A DNA stretch of 64,000 nucleotides. Origin: a virus. Below, piece after piece: positions 24,743-34,276 of the stretch. The notes beneath the pieces are model-generated. The model saw nothing but the letters and a program-made list of their open reading frames with translations. It was not told where the DNA came from and did not search any database. Where the stretch lies: positions 1-64,000 of IMG/VR virus record IMGVR_UViG_3300013113_000555, one strand, 5' to 3'. Position 1 is the first letter of the stretch; each line of letters starts with the position of its first letter. The translations under genes and the position numbers were made by a program.

Positions 24743-25431
24743 AAAATAGTAGATGGATTATATGTTTTGATTTTGAAACAGATTTGCCAGATGCAGAAAA
24801 ATGTAATATTGTGCAATTAGCCGCTGTTCCAATCCATCCAGAAACTCTTGAAATAAAAAAAGACCAAGCGTTTAATGTTATGATTAAGCCAGAAGGTATT
24901 GATAAACCAGAGTATTTTGAAGTACCTAAGCGAGAAGGAACTATTAGTTGGCACGCTGAAAACTACGGTGTTTCTAGTGCAGAGATAATTGAGAAATGGA
25001 AAGGTGGTCTTTCAGAAAAGGTTGCTTGGAAAAACTTTTGTAATTGGTGCTCTAAATACAATGTTGACAAGAAACCTGGACAATGGTTTCCTCAACCGAT
25101 TCCAGCAGGGTATAATATTACAGGGTTTGACCTTCCTATTGCTCAAAGACTTTGTGCTAAATATAAAGTTAAAAATCCTTTTTCTGGTGTTACAAAGCTA
25201 GATGCTATGGATAATCTTTTTTGGTGGTTTGAAAATCTTGAAGAACCATTCGATTTTAAGATGGACACATGGCGTAAGTTTTTTGATATTAAAATGAAGG
25301 GTGGCGTAGCTCATGACGCATTAACAGATGTTTTTGAAGAATCAGCCATTGTAACAAGATTTCTAAAGTTTCATAGGAAGCAAGCGTCTGTTTCTAAATT
25401 TAAAGGTAGTTTTGCTGGAGTAGAAATATAG
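24739..25431 (+). CDS. 3'-5' exonuclease, DnaQ-like (proofreading)
   Basis: This 230-residue protein shows the three DEDD-family motifs: CFDFETDL (ExoI, about residue 9), GYNITGFDLPIAQ (ExoII, about 125) and AHDALTDVFEE (ExoIII with His, DEDDh type, about 191). It would remove mismatched 3' ends and, lying between the polymerase halves, is the likely epsilon-like proofreader of this polymerase. The spacing between ExoI and ExoII is long because of an inserted segment (WHAENYGVSSAEIIEKWKGG). Confidence 0.88.
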   Translation: MKNSRWIICFDFETDLPDAEKCNIVQLAAVPIHPETLEIKKDQAFNVMIKPEGIDKPEYFEVPKREGTISWHAENYGVSSAEIIEKWKGGLSEKVAWKNFCNWCSKYNVDKKPGQWFPQPIPAGYNITGFDLPIAQRLCAKYKVKNPFSGVTKLDAMDNLFWWFENLEEPFDFKMDTWRKFFDIKMKGGVAHDALTDVFEESAIVTRFLKFHRKQASVSKFKGSFAGVEI

Positions 25432-27056
25432 TGATTAAATTTTCATGTGGTTGTGAATTTGAACAAAACGAAAACGGTTTGCCTATATTCAATCCTAATA
25501 TTGATTCATTGCCATTGAATTGTCAAAAAACTTGGGATATGATTTGCGAAGGAAATACCAAAGGTGTTTTTCAACTGGAATCTCAACTAGGACAAAGTAA
25601 AGCTAGAGAAGTCAAGCCTAGAAATATAGAAGAACTTTCAGACCTAAATGCTATTATTAGACCGGGTTGTGGTGACGCTATGGTTAAAGGTAAGTCTTTG
25701 ACAAATCACTATATTGATAGAAAATCAGGAAAAGATGCTGTAGCTTATGAATTTGAGGTTCTTGAACCTATTCTAAAAAGTACCTATGGTATTCTAGTAT
25801 ATCAAGAGCAAGCCATGCAGATTGCACAGTTGGTCGCTGGCTTTTCCCTAGAGCAAGCCGATAATCTTCGTAAGGCTATTGGTAAAAAGAATGTTGAACT
25901 TATGGCTAAAGTTAAACAGGAGTTCATCAAGGGTTCTCAAGAATTAAAGATGATAAACAAAGAAGAAGCAGAAGAAATCTTTAGTTGGATCGAGAAATCT
26001 CAAAAATATTCTTTCAATAAAAGCCATAGTGTAAGCTATGCTATCAATGGTTATCAAACAGCTTATTGCAAAGCACACTTTCCTAGAGCCTTCTTTACTT
26101 CATATCTAAGACATGCAAAGGGTAAACCCAAGCCTCTGCTAGAGGTAAACGACTTAGTTAGTAATGCTAGAGCTATGGATATTGATGTTATGCCTCCTAA
26201 TATCATGCAAATGAAAAAAGAGTTTTGCTTGGTTGATAATGTTCCGACATTTGGAATTACAAATATTAAAAATGTAGGCGAAAGCGTTTTTGACCAACTA
26301 GAAGGTTACATTAAAGATAGTAAAATTGATATTTATGGAATGAGTTGGGAAGAGTTTTTGATGCGTCTAGGAAGATTTATAAAAAGTAATTCTTTTGAAT
26401 CAATGATTGAAGCGGGAGCGTTTGATTGTTATAAGATGCAAAGATCAAAAATGATTTACCAATTTAATGTTTACAAAGAAATAAAGGATAGGGATAAAAC
26501 ATTCCTTTCTAATGATAATTCTAAAACTTTTATCAGAGGTATTGAAAAATGTATAGATGATATTGTAAAGAATAGAAGAAGAAATGCTTGGACGGATAAA
26601 AATATTGAGTTTTTAAGAAGTTGTATAATTTCTTTAAAAGAACCACCTTATGAGTTGGTCGATAGACCTTCTTGGAGGGCAAAAAAAGAAAGAGACCTTA
26701 TGGGTATAGAACTTACATGTTCAGAAGTAGATGAATATGATACTATGGACGCAAACTGTACTTGTAGAGAATATCTAAAGGGTTTTGATTCAAATTCAAT
26801 AGCTATCGCCGCACAGGTAGAAGATATAAGAGAATGGAAAACCAAGAATGGAAAACACAAGGGTTCAGTCATGGCATTTTTAAGATTGAGTGACGGCACT
26901 TGTACTTTAGACAGCACGACAATATTTTCTGATGATTGGAAAAGAATGAAAGAAGCCGTATCTATTGGAAAGGTATTGTTGTTTAGAGGAACTAAAGATG
27001 AAAAATTCGGAAGTTTTATTATTAAGAAGGTACAAAAGCTGAAACAATGTATATAA
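25431..27056 (+). CDS. dnaE: DNA polymerase III alpha subunit, C-terminal half (split gene)
   Basis: Starts at GTG overlapping the exonuclease stop (TAGTG). The 541-residue protein begins with about 30 residues (FSCGCEFEQNENGLPIF) before TWDMICEGNTKGVFQLESQLG, where the alignment with E. coli DnaE (FDMLQRSETTAVFQLES) resumes. It has the fingers motif LNAIIRPG, LVYQEQAMQIAQLVAGFSLE, KSQKYSFNKSHSVSYAINGYQTAYCKAHFP, and a C-terminal OB-like region (AIAAQVEDIREWKTKNGKHKG). It needs the N-half for catalysis. Confidence 0.9.
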   Translation: MIKFSCGCEFEQNENGLPIFNPNIDSLPLNCQKTWDMICEGNTKGVFQLESQLGQSKAREVKPRNIEELSDLNAIIRPGCGDAMVKGKSLTNHYIDRKSGKDAVAYEFEVLEPILKSTYGILVYQEQAMQIAQLVAGFSLEQADNLRKAIGKKNVELMAKVKQEFIKGSQELKMINKEEAEEIFSWIEKSQKYSFNKSHSVSYAINGYQTAYCKAHFPRAFFTSYLRHAKGKPKPLLEVNDLVSNARAMDIDVMPPNIMQMKKEFCLVDNVPTFGITNIKNVGESVFDQLEGYIKDSKIDIYGMSWEEFLMRLGRFIKSNSFESMIEAGAFDCYKMQRSKMIYQFNVYKEIKDRDKTFLSNDNSKTFIRGIEKCIDDIVKNRRRNAWTDKNIEFLRSCIISLKEPPYELVDRPSWRAKKERDLMGIELTCSEVDEYDTMDANCTCREYLKGFDSNSIAIAAQVEDIREWKTKNGKHKGSVMAFLRLSDGTCTLDSTTIFSDDWKRMKEAVSIGKVLLFRGTKDEKFGSFIIKKVQKLKQCI

Positions 27057-27068
27057 TAAGGATAACAT

Positions 27069-27524
27069 ATGGATGATTTAATAGAAGAAAACATGGGGTT
27101 GGTTGTAGATATTGTAAAAAAATTCAAACCCAAAAATCACACTGAGCATCAAGACTTGATGGATGCGGGAAGAATTGGTTTATGGAAAGCTTTACAAAAA
27201 TATGACCTTAAATCCGGTAATGCTCTCTCTACATATGCTTGGCGACCTATTAGATGGTCGATAATTAGAGAAATAAAAAATCAAAACAACCATAAGACTT
27301 TATCTTTAATCGAAAATACTTGTTTTGATGCTCAACATAAGGAAAGACTTTGGGAGTTATTTACAGCAGATATGACCGAAGAAGAAAAAAGTATTATTAA
27401 ATTAAGACAGGCTGGATACAAGTTTAGAGAAATATGTAAGATTTTAGATCAGTCGCCATCTTCGGTTAAAAATAAATTCTACAACCTATTAATCAGATTG
27501 AGAGAAGCAAATAAAGATGAATAA
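27069..27524 (+). CDS. Small sigma-70 family sigma factor
   Basis: This 151-residue protein shows region 2 (ENMGLVVDIVKKF, DLMDAGRIGLWKALQKYD, TYAWRPIRWSIIREIKN). It also has a region 4 helix-turn-helix (MTEEEKSIIKLRQAGYKF, REICKILDQSPSSVKNKFYN). Region 1 and much of region 3 are missing, as in phage and ECF-like factors. It would direct host RNA polymerase to phage promoters, perhaps late tail genes. It overlaps a glycosyltransferase gene by eight bases. Confidence 0.85.
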   Translation: MDDLIEENMGLVVDIVKKFKPKNHTEHQDLMDAGRIGLWKALQKYDLKSGNALSTYAWRPIRWSIIREIKNQNNHKTLSLIENTCFDAQHKERLWELFTADMTEEEKSIIKLRQAGYKFREICKILDQSPSSVKNKFYNLLIRLREANKDE

Positions 27525-29160
27525 GAAAAGAGTATTATTCGTAACAGAGTCAACAGAACTAGCTTCTGGTTTTGGTACATATGCTAAAGAAATATTGCAA
27601 AGGATACATAGTTCTGGAAAATATGAGATAGCTGAATTTTCTTGCTATAGATCACCGGACACAGTAAAAGATAGTGACTGGTTAATATATGGCAATGCTC
27701 CTATGCGTGGAGAAAAAGACTATGCAGAGCAACATAAAAACCCAGTAGTACAATGGGGGGTTCACAAATTTGAATTAGCAGTATTGGATTTTAAACCAGA
27801 CATTGTTGTTACATATCGTGATCCTTGGATGGATTCTTATATAGTTGACAGCCCATATCTACCATTTTTTCATTGGGTATGGATGCCAACAATTGATAGC
27901 GAACCACAAAAAAATGAATGGCTTTATTGGTTTAATAAGTGTGATGGGCTAATGGCTTATTCTGAGTACGGAATAAGAACCATAGAAAAACAAACAAAAG
28001 GAAGGGTTAAAGTACATGGATGTGCTTCTCCTGCTATTGACCCCGTAATCTTCAATATTATTCCTAATAAAGATAACCATAAAGCTTCTTTAGGTCTGCC
28101 TACAGACAGTATCATATTTGGCACTGTTATGCGTAATCAAAAGAGAAAAATGTTTCCAGAATTAATGAAAGCCTTTAAAACCTTTTTAGATACTACAGAC
28201 GAAGAGACAAGAAAAAAGTCTTTCTTATACATTCATACAAGCTATCCTGAAAAAATGGGATGGAATATTACTTCCCTTGCTCATGAATACGGGATTGGTT
28301 CTAAGTTATTATGTACATATGTTTGTAGGTCTTGTAATCAATTTTTCTCCTGTCATTATAGAGACGCATTAACTACATGTAATAAATGCGGAAGTTTTGC
28401 AGCATCTTTACCTAGTGTTCAAAACGGAATAGAACACTCAGAACTACATAAAATATATAATGCTATGGATTTGTATGTTCAGTATGCAATTTGCGAAGGT
28501 TTTGGTATGCCTCAAGTTGAAGCAGCAGCGTGCGGAACACCTATAGCTTCTATTAATTATAGTGCTATGGAAGATATAGTTTCCTACACCAAAGGGTATC
28601 CCATCGAGCCGATGCTTCAAAGAGAAATGGAAACTAATGCGGATAGAAGCAACCCAAACAACAAAGCACTTGTTGAAGCAATGCAAGCTTTTGCAAAACA
28701 AACTAAAGAGCAGAAAAAACAACAAAGAATTCAAACTAGGAAAAACTGTATTGAAAGATACACTTGGGATATTTCCGCTAATGCTTGGCAAGATTATTTT
28801 GACCAAGTGGATTTGAGTAAGAATCTTGATTGGAATATACCACCTATCATAAAACCTATTCCTAAAGAACCAATTAAAAATCTTTCAAATATTCAATTCT
28901 GTGAATGGGTTTATTCCGCTATGATTCAAGATGGATATAATATGTTCAATCATAAAATGTTAAGTAATTTAAGAAACTTAAACTTTGGGGCAATAATAGA
29001 TGGTGGAAACCTATCGCCCTGTACTCAAGAAACGGTTTTTAAAGAATGTAGAAATATCTCTGAAAAAAGATTTGCTTTAGATCAATTAAGATGTTCTAAT
29101 ACACCCCTAGAACTACAGCATGGATTTATTAAACAAGCACACGAAGGACTAAGAAAATGA
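27517..29160 (+). CDS. Glycosyltransferase, GT4-like, with Cys4 zinc-ribbon insertion
   Basis: This 547-residue protein is of GT-B type: VLFVTESTELASGFGTYAKEI at the N-terminus and ICEGFGMPQVEAAACGTPIAS (about residue 327) with the E-x7-E donor site. Inserted between the two domains is a four-Cys ribbon CRSCNQFFSC...CNKCG (about residues 268-291), uncommon in GT4 enzymes. The C-terminal 130 residues form an extra helical domain (LSNIQFCEWVYSAMIQDGYN). It opens a run of glycosyltransferase-like genes. Confidence 0.85.
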   Translation: MNKKRVLFVTESTELASGFGTYAKEILQRIHSSGKYEIAEFSCYRSPDTVKDSDWLIYGNAPMRGEKDYAEQHKNPVVQWGVHKFELAVLDFKPDIVVTYRDPWMDSYIVDSPYLPFFHWVWMPTIDSEPQKNEWLYWFNKCDGLMAYSEYGIRTIEKQTKGRVKVHGCASPAIDPVIFNIIPNKDNHKASLGLPTDSIIFGTVMRNQKRKMFPELMKAFKTFLDTTDEETRKKSFLYIHTSYPEKMGWNITSLAHEYGIGSKLLCTYVCRSCNQFFSCHYRDALTTCNKCGSFAASLPSVQNGIEHSELHKIYNAMDLYVQYAICEGFGMPQVEAAACGTPIASINYSAMEDIVSYTKGYPIEPMLQREMETNADRSNPNNKALVEAMQAFAKQTKEQKKQQRIQTRKNCIERYTWDISANAWQDYFDQVDLSKNLDWNIPPIIKPIPKEPIKNLSNIQFCEWVYSAMIQDGYNMFNHKMLSNLRNLNFGAIIDGGNLSPCTQETVFKECRNISEKRFALDQLRCSNTPLELQHGFIKQAHEGLRK

Positions 29161-30230
29161 CAGCGATAGAATTACTAGATAAGGAAGTATTATATATTGG
29201 TCCTTATAGACAAAATGACGAATGGGGAAAAACCAGCAGGGCTTTCTTGCAGTTGCTAATACATACTGTTAAAAACGTTGTAGCTAGACCTCTTTACTAC
29301 TCAAACAATATAGTTGATTTGGGTGAAATAAAAGAAGAACATTCTTATGTAGAAGAAAAAGATGTTATTATACAACATGGCTTGCCTGAAACACTAAATT
29401 ATGAAGGCGATTTTAATTACAATATAGCAATTACTAAAGTCGATTGCCGTATAGATAATTTAAGCTGGGTTGAAAATTTAAAACTGTTTGATAAGATTTG
29501 TGTTTTTTCTCCTTTTGAAAAACAATTACTAAAAGAATCAGGAATAAAAGAAAGTAAAATATTTGCTTTTGACTTTCCTCCGGTTCTAAGTGAACCAAAA
29601 GAAGTAGTAACTTTAGATATTCCAGAACTAGAAAATAAAACTGTGTTTTATACCACTGCTGGGCCAGATGATGATAGCGGCCTTATGGAGACACTAACAG
29701 CGTACTATAATTGTTTTTCTTCAATAGACAATGTTATTTTGATTGTTTTTGATAATGATTCAGAAATGATTAAAAACATGGTTGAACAAATTAAAGCAAA
29801 AATGAACTGCTACGGTTCTTCTACACATTATCCAGATATAGCAATAATAAGTAATGACCCTAGAGCACTAGCATACGCTCATCTTAATTACGACTACTAT
29901 ATCAATGTTGGCTATAATATTTCTACGAATCAAGAGATATTAGAATGTTTGATGGGAAAATCAAGACCTATCCTTTTAGATACTGCAATGTTTTTAGAAG
30001 GTTGCTATCCTGTATTAAGTAGGACTGATGTGTGTCAAAAAAATAATAGACCTTTGCCCAATATGTATTCAGGAAAACATTATTGGAAAGTACCGGACAC
30101 TCCTGCTTTATGCAAGGCTTTAAAAACTTGTGCTAAAACTGGCAGTAGTTTAACAAATAGAGAGTTGTTTAAAAATACTCATAAAGAACAATCATATGCA
30201 AAACTAAAGGAATTAATATGTATCCGATAA
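29157..30230 (+). CDS. Glycosyltransferase-like protein (GT-B type)
   Basis: This 357-residue protein follows the two-domain layout of GT-B enzymes: an N-terminal part (EVLYIGPYRQNDEWGKTSRA), the interdomain linker (CVFSPFEKQLLKESGIKESK) and the C-terminal domain (TVFYTTAGPDDDSGLMETLTAYYN). The usual EGFGLxxxEAxA motif is replaced by INVGYNISTNQEILECLMG, so the donor or activity may differ. It overlaps the previous and next genes. Confidence 0.65.
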   Translation: MTAIELLDKEVLYIGPYRQNDEWGKTSRAFLQLLIHTVKNVVARPLYYSNNIVDLGEIKEEHSYVEEKDVIIQHGLPETLNYEGDFNYNIAITKVDCRIDNLSWVENLKLFDKICVFSPFEKQLLKESGIKESKIFAFDFPPVLSEPKEVVTLDIPELENKTVFYTTAGPDDDSGLMETLTAYYNCFSSIDNVILIVFDNDSEMIKNMVEQIKAKMNCYGSSTHYPDIAIISNDPRALAYAHLNYDYYINVGYNISTNQEILECLMGKSRPILLDTAMFLEGCYPVLSRTDVCQKNNRPLPNMYSGKHYWKVPDTPALCKALKTCAKTGSSLTNRELFKNTHKEQSYAKLKELICIR

Positions 30231-31150
30231 ACTCAATAACTAGGTCTGCTCAAAAAGACAAAAAGTTAAATGTATTATTGTTTAATGACTCTTATACTAG
30301 CTATGTATTTAGTCTTGGGTATTGTTTTAATGATATTAATTTTTACTTATTTGAAAACAGGTTTCAAACCTCTAGATGGATAAGAAACTGGGCTAGACCA
30401 AACAATGTTGAAATCATAAAAAGTAATGAATCACCAATAGATATTGATGCTATAATAGTTATTAACAGAGGTAGATCGTATGAAGAAGCCATATCTGTTT
30501 CTAGCTATCTTCATGTTCCAGTTATATTAATTGACTTTGCAAGTTCTGAAATGATGACACCTATTCCTTTCTTTGCAAGTTCAAACATTACTGATAGAGA
30601 AACATTGTTAAAAAGATCAGGCCATATTACCATTGGTATTAATGAACAAGTTAGCACTTCTTGGCAATCACCTTTTCAAAAAGTAGCTGTGCCGATCAAA
30701 CCTCTTGCTCCAGTACTAAATGTAAATCCAATTGAAGCAAAGAAGGTTTTAGTTCCAAGGTCTGTGCCTGATGAATACCTACAGGGGTTGCCTGCTAATA
30801 TTTTTGCAGGGTTAGAGATTACAAAGAATAGTGAAGAAGCAGGCATATATTTAAATCTTTGGCAAAATCTAGACGAAGACACAATAAATTGTATGGCAAA
30901 CGAAATACCTGTTGTTTCTTTTGCTACCTCTGAAATACCTAAAGAATGTTATTTTTTAGTGAATGAACAAAACGTAAATGATACTTTAAGGCAGTTTTTA
31001 AATGGTGGGTTTAGCCAAGAGCAACTTGCTGCTATTAACAATACTAAAAAAATAGCCAAAGAATATGTATTCACTTCACAAGAAGATTTTAAAAATAGCT
31101 GGCAAAATGTTTTTAGATTTATAGAAAACACACCTTACATCAGGAGATAA
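30218..31150 (+). CDS. Glycosyltransferase-like hypothetical protein
   Basis: This 310-residue protein seems to be a reduced GT-B protein: LNVLLFNDSYTSYVFSLGYC at the start, VPVILIDFASSEM in the middle, and IYLNLWQNLDEDTINCMANEIPVVSFATSEIP near the end (the last resembling the 'E.m..G.Pvvs' region). Classical donor-binding residues are not obvious. It may be an inactive or specialised member of the cassette. Confidence 0.5.
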   Translation: MYPINSITRSAQKDKKLNVLLFNDSYTSYVFSLGYCFNDINFYLFENRFQTSRWIRNWARPNNVEIIKSNESPIDIDAIIVINRGRSYEEAISVSSYLHVPVILIDFASSEMMTPIPFFASSNITDRETLLKRSGHITIGINEQVSTSWQSPFQKVAVPIKPLAPVLNVNPIEAKKVLVPRSVPDEYLQGLPANIFAGLEITKNSEEAGIYLNLWQNLDEDTINCMANEIPVVSFATSEIPKECYFLVNEQNVNDTLRQFLNGGFSQEQLAAINNTKKIAKEYVFTSQEDFKNSWQNVFRFIENTPYIRR

Positions 31151-31151
31151 A

Positions 31152-31538
31152 ATGATAGGAAAAAAAGTAAACTTAGTCGTTGAGCCACTAGAAGCACAAG
31201 ATGTAGTAGTTGGACAATTAATGCAAGCACCAGACGGATACTTTGAACATATAAAAGTTTTAGATGTTTTAGAAGTTGACCCTACAGAAAACCTATTAGA
31301 AGCGATTGCTGTAAAAATAAAAACGGGCGGCAAACTAACACTTCAAGGTTTTGATGGTCTAGCGTTTTGTAAAAAGATTTTACAAGACGGTGCAGATGAA
31401 CTATATGGAAAAAGAGTAGTATTTCAGAATTTTTATTCTATAGGATTTTTAAAAGAACATTTTCAAAACAATGGATGGAAAGTAAATTTTGCCAATGTTA
31501 ACGCAGGAAGATACAGCATTATAGTAGAAAGGAACTAG
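31152..31538 (+). CDS. Small protein resembling a C-terminal half of a methyltransferase
   Basis: This 128-residue protein has VLDVLEVDPTENLLEAIAVKIKTGGKLTLQGFDGLAF, which looks like the segment 'DVLEH..D....L.E..RVLKPGG.L.L' of class I methyltransferases, but the SAM-binding GxGxG motif is missing. It could be a truncated or degenerate enzyme. It sits between glycosyltransferase-like genes. Confidence 0.5.
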   Translation: MIGKKVNLVVEPLEAQDVVVGQLMQAPDGYFEHIKVLDVLEVDPTENLLEAIAVKIKTGGKLTLQGFDGLAFCKKILQDGADELYGKRVVFQNFYSIGFLKEHFQNNGWKVNFANVNAGRYSIIVERN

Positions 31539-31539
31539 A

Positions 31540-32397
31540 ATGGAAGAAAATCAAGAGATCGAAGTAAGTCAAATACATACGGTTTGTAGAGACTGTGTTT
31601 TTGCTAAATATGATGGAGAAAACCCAAACAAACAAAGCGGGTGTTCTTTAAATAAAATACAAGACTACGAAAAAGCAGGAGTGCCAGTAATTGAAGTATT
31701 TGATGATTCCAACAAAGAGTTCAAACTAATTAATGGTAGATTCTGTATGTTCTACAGAAACGAAGAGGTTATGAAAGCTTATTCGAGTAGTACTTGGCAA
31801 GATATAGTAAAACTTCAAACTAAAGTGCCTTACCACGCTATAGTTTTCTTTGATAAAGACTCTAAATATAAAGAACTTAAAAAAACACTGTTTTCTTTAC
31901 AAGATCAAGAAGTTAGTCCTAACTTGGTAACTGTTTTTAATATGGCTTTTGTTGACTATAGTGAAGAAGAAGGAAGAGGAGAAACAGTAGCCCCCTCTAA
32001 ACTATTAGAATTGCTACAAAGCTTTAATTTTCATCAATACAGCCTAAAGAATGTATACGATCAAAATCTAGACAAAAGAGACCTAACTGACTTAGCTTTT
32101 GATAACAATAAAGAAAAACCGTATCCATTCTACACTACCTTTGACGCAGGATTTTTAGTGCCTAAAGATTTTAGCAAGGAACTAAATGATGCTATACTTA
32201 TTGATATGAAACAAATAGGTTTCGTAAAATCAGTAGAAGGAATTAATGGAATGATTGTGAATAAAACCACTCATAAAAAACACGGTGGAAATAGCTTTCA
32301 TAGAAACCTTGAAGACAAAGTTTTAGAGTTTGAAGAAGATGCAGAAAAGTTCATTTACGAATCTTCGGAGGTGGTTCCATGCCTATCAAAGAAATAG
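31540..32397 (+). CDS. Hypothetical protein with Cys cluster, possible GT-A-like
   Basis: This gene encodes 285 residues. The N-terminus has four Cys (VCRDCVFAKYDG, SGCSLNK, RFCMFYRN) that could bind a metal cluster. A region with the layout of GT-A folds follows (YHAIVFFDKDSKYKELKKTL, FYTTFDAGFLVPKDF). No DxD motif in the usual place is evident. It overlaps the next gene by 19 bases. The family is not recognised with confidence. Confidence 0.5.
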   Translation: MEENQEIEVSQIHTVCRDCVFAKYDGENPNKQSGCSLNKIQDYEKAGVPVIEVFDDSNKEFKLINGRFCMFYRNEEVMKAYSSSTWQDIVKLQTKVPYHAIVFFDKDSKYKELKKTLFSLQDQEVSPNLVTVFNMAFVDYSEEEGRGETVAPSKLLELLQSFNFHQYSLKNVYDQNLDKRDLTDLAFDNNKEKPYPFYTTFDAGFLVPKDFSKELNDAILIDMKQIGFVKSVEGINGMIVNKTTHKKHGGNSFHRNLEDKVLEFEEDAEKFIYESSEVVPCLSKK

Positions 32398-32765
32398 TAA
32401 TTACAACACCACAGCAATTTAATGATAGTTTGAGCAAAATCACTAGCGGAGAAGTTGTAGCAATAATTGATTCAAATACAACTAAGGTTAGAGAATATGA
32501 ATCTATCATGTCAGATTTTTTAAAAGACGATAAGCTAGGTTTTATATTTACTGATATATTAGTTAATATAAATGGAGTAAGCTACACTAAATATTTTAAT
32601 TCTAAAGAGCTATATAGTGTTCCATTTTTTTTAAGAAAGCCTCATCAAGAAATCATAGTTCAAGAAGGCGATATTAAATCACAGATAATGCAACAAATGA
32701 TAAGCAGAGGTTATTCCTTTGAACATATAGCAGAGCCTTATTTTTGCGATACGATTGATAAATAA
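32379..32765 (+). CDS. Short GT-A-like fragment or hypothetical protein
   Basis: This 128-residue protein is preceded by CGGAGG. The segment GEVVAIIDSNTTKVREYESI, with FIFTDILVNINGVSYTKYF and FFLRKPHQEIIVQEGD, looks like part of a family 2 glycosyltransferase (after the nucleotide-binding strand), but it is too short for a full enzyme. It may be a remnant or a small accessory protein. No frameshift partner is obvious. Confidence 0.5.
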   Translation: MPIKEIVITTPQQFNDSLSKITSGEVVAIIDSNTTKVREYESIMSDFLKDDKLGFIFTDILVNINGVSYTKYFNSKELYSVPFFLRKPHQEIIVQEGDIKSQIMQQMISRGYSFEHIAEPYFCDTIDK

Positions 32766-32780
32766 ATTGGAAATAAATAA

Positions 32781-33482
32781 ATGGCATCAACCTATATAAA
32801 AAAAATAAATGAACCCACAGAAATAGATATAGTTATTCCGTGTGCAGGCTTAGGAAAAAGAATGAAGTCTTATGGCCCTAAGTCTTTGATAAAGATTAAA
32901 AACAACAAAACTATATTAGACAATCAGCTTAAAATTATCAAAAAGTTTTTTCCAAATTCAAACATAATTATGGTTTGTGGTTTTGAAAGAGATTATTTAA
33001 TGGATAACTCACCACAAGACATAATGAAAATTGAAAATGAATACTACGAAACAACAAATGTTGTAAGGTCTCTTGGCTTGGCTTTAAGAGTCTGCAAAAG
33101 AGACGTTATGATAATTTATGGAGACTTAGTTTTTAATGAAGAATGTCTTAAAGTGATGAACCTTAATAAATCTTCTGTACTTGCAGGATATGATATAATG
33201 AATGATTCAGAAATAGGCTGTATAGAAAACCAAGGATATTTACAAAACATGATGTATGATCTACCTAACAAATGGGGTCAAATAGCTTTCTTTAAAAATA
33301 AAGAACTAAAGCTTTTAAAGCAAACGTGCTGGAAGCAAACAAACTTTAATATGTTTGGCTTTGAAGCAATTAATGAAATTATTAATAATGGAGGTAAATT
33401 TGTAATGTGCGGAAGCAATAAGGCCAAAGCAATTGATATTGATAGCTCCAAGGATTTAGAAAAAGTAAAGGAAATTATATGA
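32781..33482 (+). CDS. Sugar/choline nucleotidyltransferase-like (GT-A fold)
   Basis: This 233-residue protein has the nucleotidyltransferase signature IDIVIPCAGLGKRMKSYGPKSLIKI near residues 14-38 (consensus ...AaGxGxRm....PK.l...). MIIYGDLVFNEE carries the metal-binding Asp, and WGQIAFFK and NFNMFGF follow. It would activate a sugar or phospho-alcohol as NDP derivative. It is the only nucleotidyltransferase in the glycan cassette. The family is of MobA/GlmU type; substrate unknown. Confidence 0.75.
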   Translation: MASTYIKKINEPTEIDIVIPCAGLGKRMKSYGPKSLIKIKNNKTILDNQLKIIKKFFPNSNIIMVCGFERDYLMDNSPQDIMKIENEYYETTNVVRSLGLALRVCKRDVMIIYGDLVFNEECLKVMNLNKSSVLAGYDIMNDSEIGCIENQGYLQNMMYDLPNKWGQIAFFKNKELKLLKQTCWKQTNFNMFGFEAINEIINNGGKFVMCGSNKAKAIDIDSSKDLEKVKEII

Positions 33483-34276
33483 AAATATTAATACAAAACT
33501 CACAAGATGAAAGAGTAATTGGTTTAGGGCAATCAATTAAAAATCATGAAGTTTTAACATTTAATCCTAGCATAGCAGTTTACAGACTGATAGAAGAAAC
33601 CAAGCCAAACGTTATTGTTTTTGAAGAAGACGATAATCTAAAAGATAGTGATATAGAATATGCAAAACATGATTATCCAGATATTAAGTTCGTATTAATT
33701 AGGGATGAACCTCATCAAAGAACAAGGAATATTAAAGAAGAATTATTTGATTTTATCTTTGATAAGAGTAACGACTTGCCAGAAGATATGGAGCATATTA
33801 ACAATCCCCACAGAAGAAAACTTAAATACTTAATTAATCAAGACTTAGTGTGCGATGGGCATTATAAAAATGAATATGACTCTGAGTTTGTTCTATTTAC
33901 AGACCACCTTAAAAGTGAAGATAGAAAATTTATGGATTGTTTAAACTGGCTTGGTGACACATACAAGCTGAAAATTTATGGTCCAATAAAAGTAGATTCC
34001 CCCTACTACTTAGGCAATCCAAATAAAGATGAGTATAAGAATATTATTGCATCATCTAAATCCATTGTTATGTATACTAATGTTTGGTTTGATTCGGCGT
34101 ATGCGAATAGCAAGGTTCCAATAGTTTTTTCTGAGAATTTTATTAATGATGTGAAAGAAATCTATAACAATGATTTTGAAATACCTACAACGCAAAAAAC
34201 ATGTAATAAATACTACAAAAGATATAACGAATTATCAGAATATTTTTTAGGATTCTTAGGAGTACCATGCCGATGA
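33479..34276 (+). CDS. Glycosyltransferase-like hypothetical protein
   Basis: This gene encodes 265 residues, overlapping both neighbours. The layout DIKFVLIRDEPHQRTRNIKE, then EFVLFTDHLKSEDRKFMDCL and KLKIYGPIKVDSPYYLG, then IIASSKSIVMYTN is that of GT-B proteins of the 'glycan transferase without the usual motif' type. It could be a distant member. I have no firm family assignment. Confidence 0.5.
   Translation: MKILIQNSQDERVIGLGQSIKNHEVLTFNPSIAVYRLIEETKPNVIVFEEDDNLKDSDIEYAKHDYPDIKFVLIRDEPHQRTRNIKEELFDFIFDKSNDLPEDMEHINNPHRRKLKYLINQDLVCDGHYKNEYDSEFVLFTDHLKSEDRKFMDCLNWLGDTYKLKIYGPIKVDSPYYLGNPNKDEYKNIIASSKSIVMYTNVWFDSAYANSKVPIVFSENFINDVKEIYNNDFEIPTTQKTCNKYYKRYNELSEYFLGFLGVPCR

Noticed and set aside
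24430-25580. Split-intein explanation for the two polymerase genes.
   Set aside because: The end of the N-half and the start of the C-half are short and show no intein motifs, and the known split-intein site is intact.
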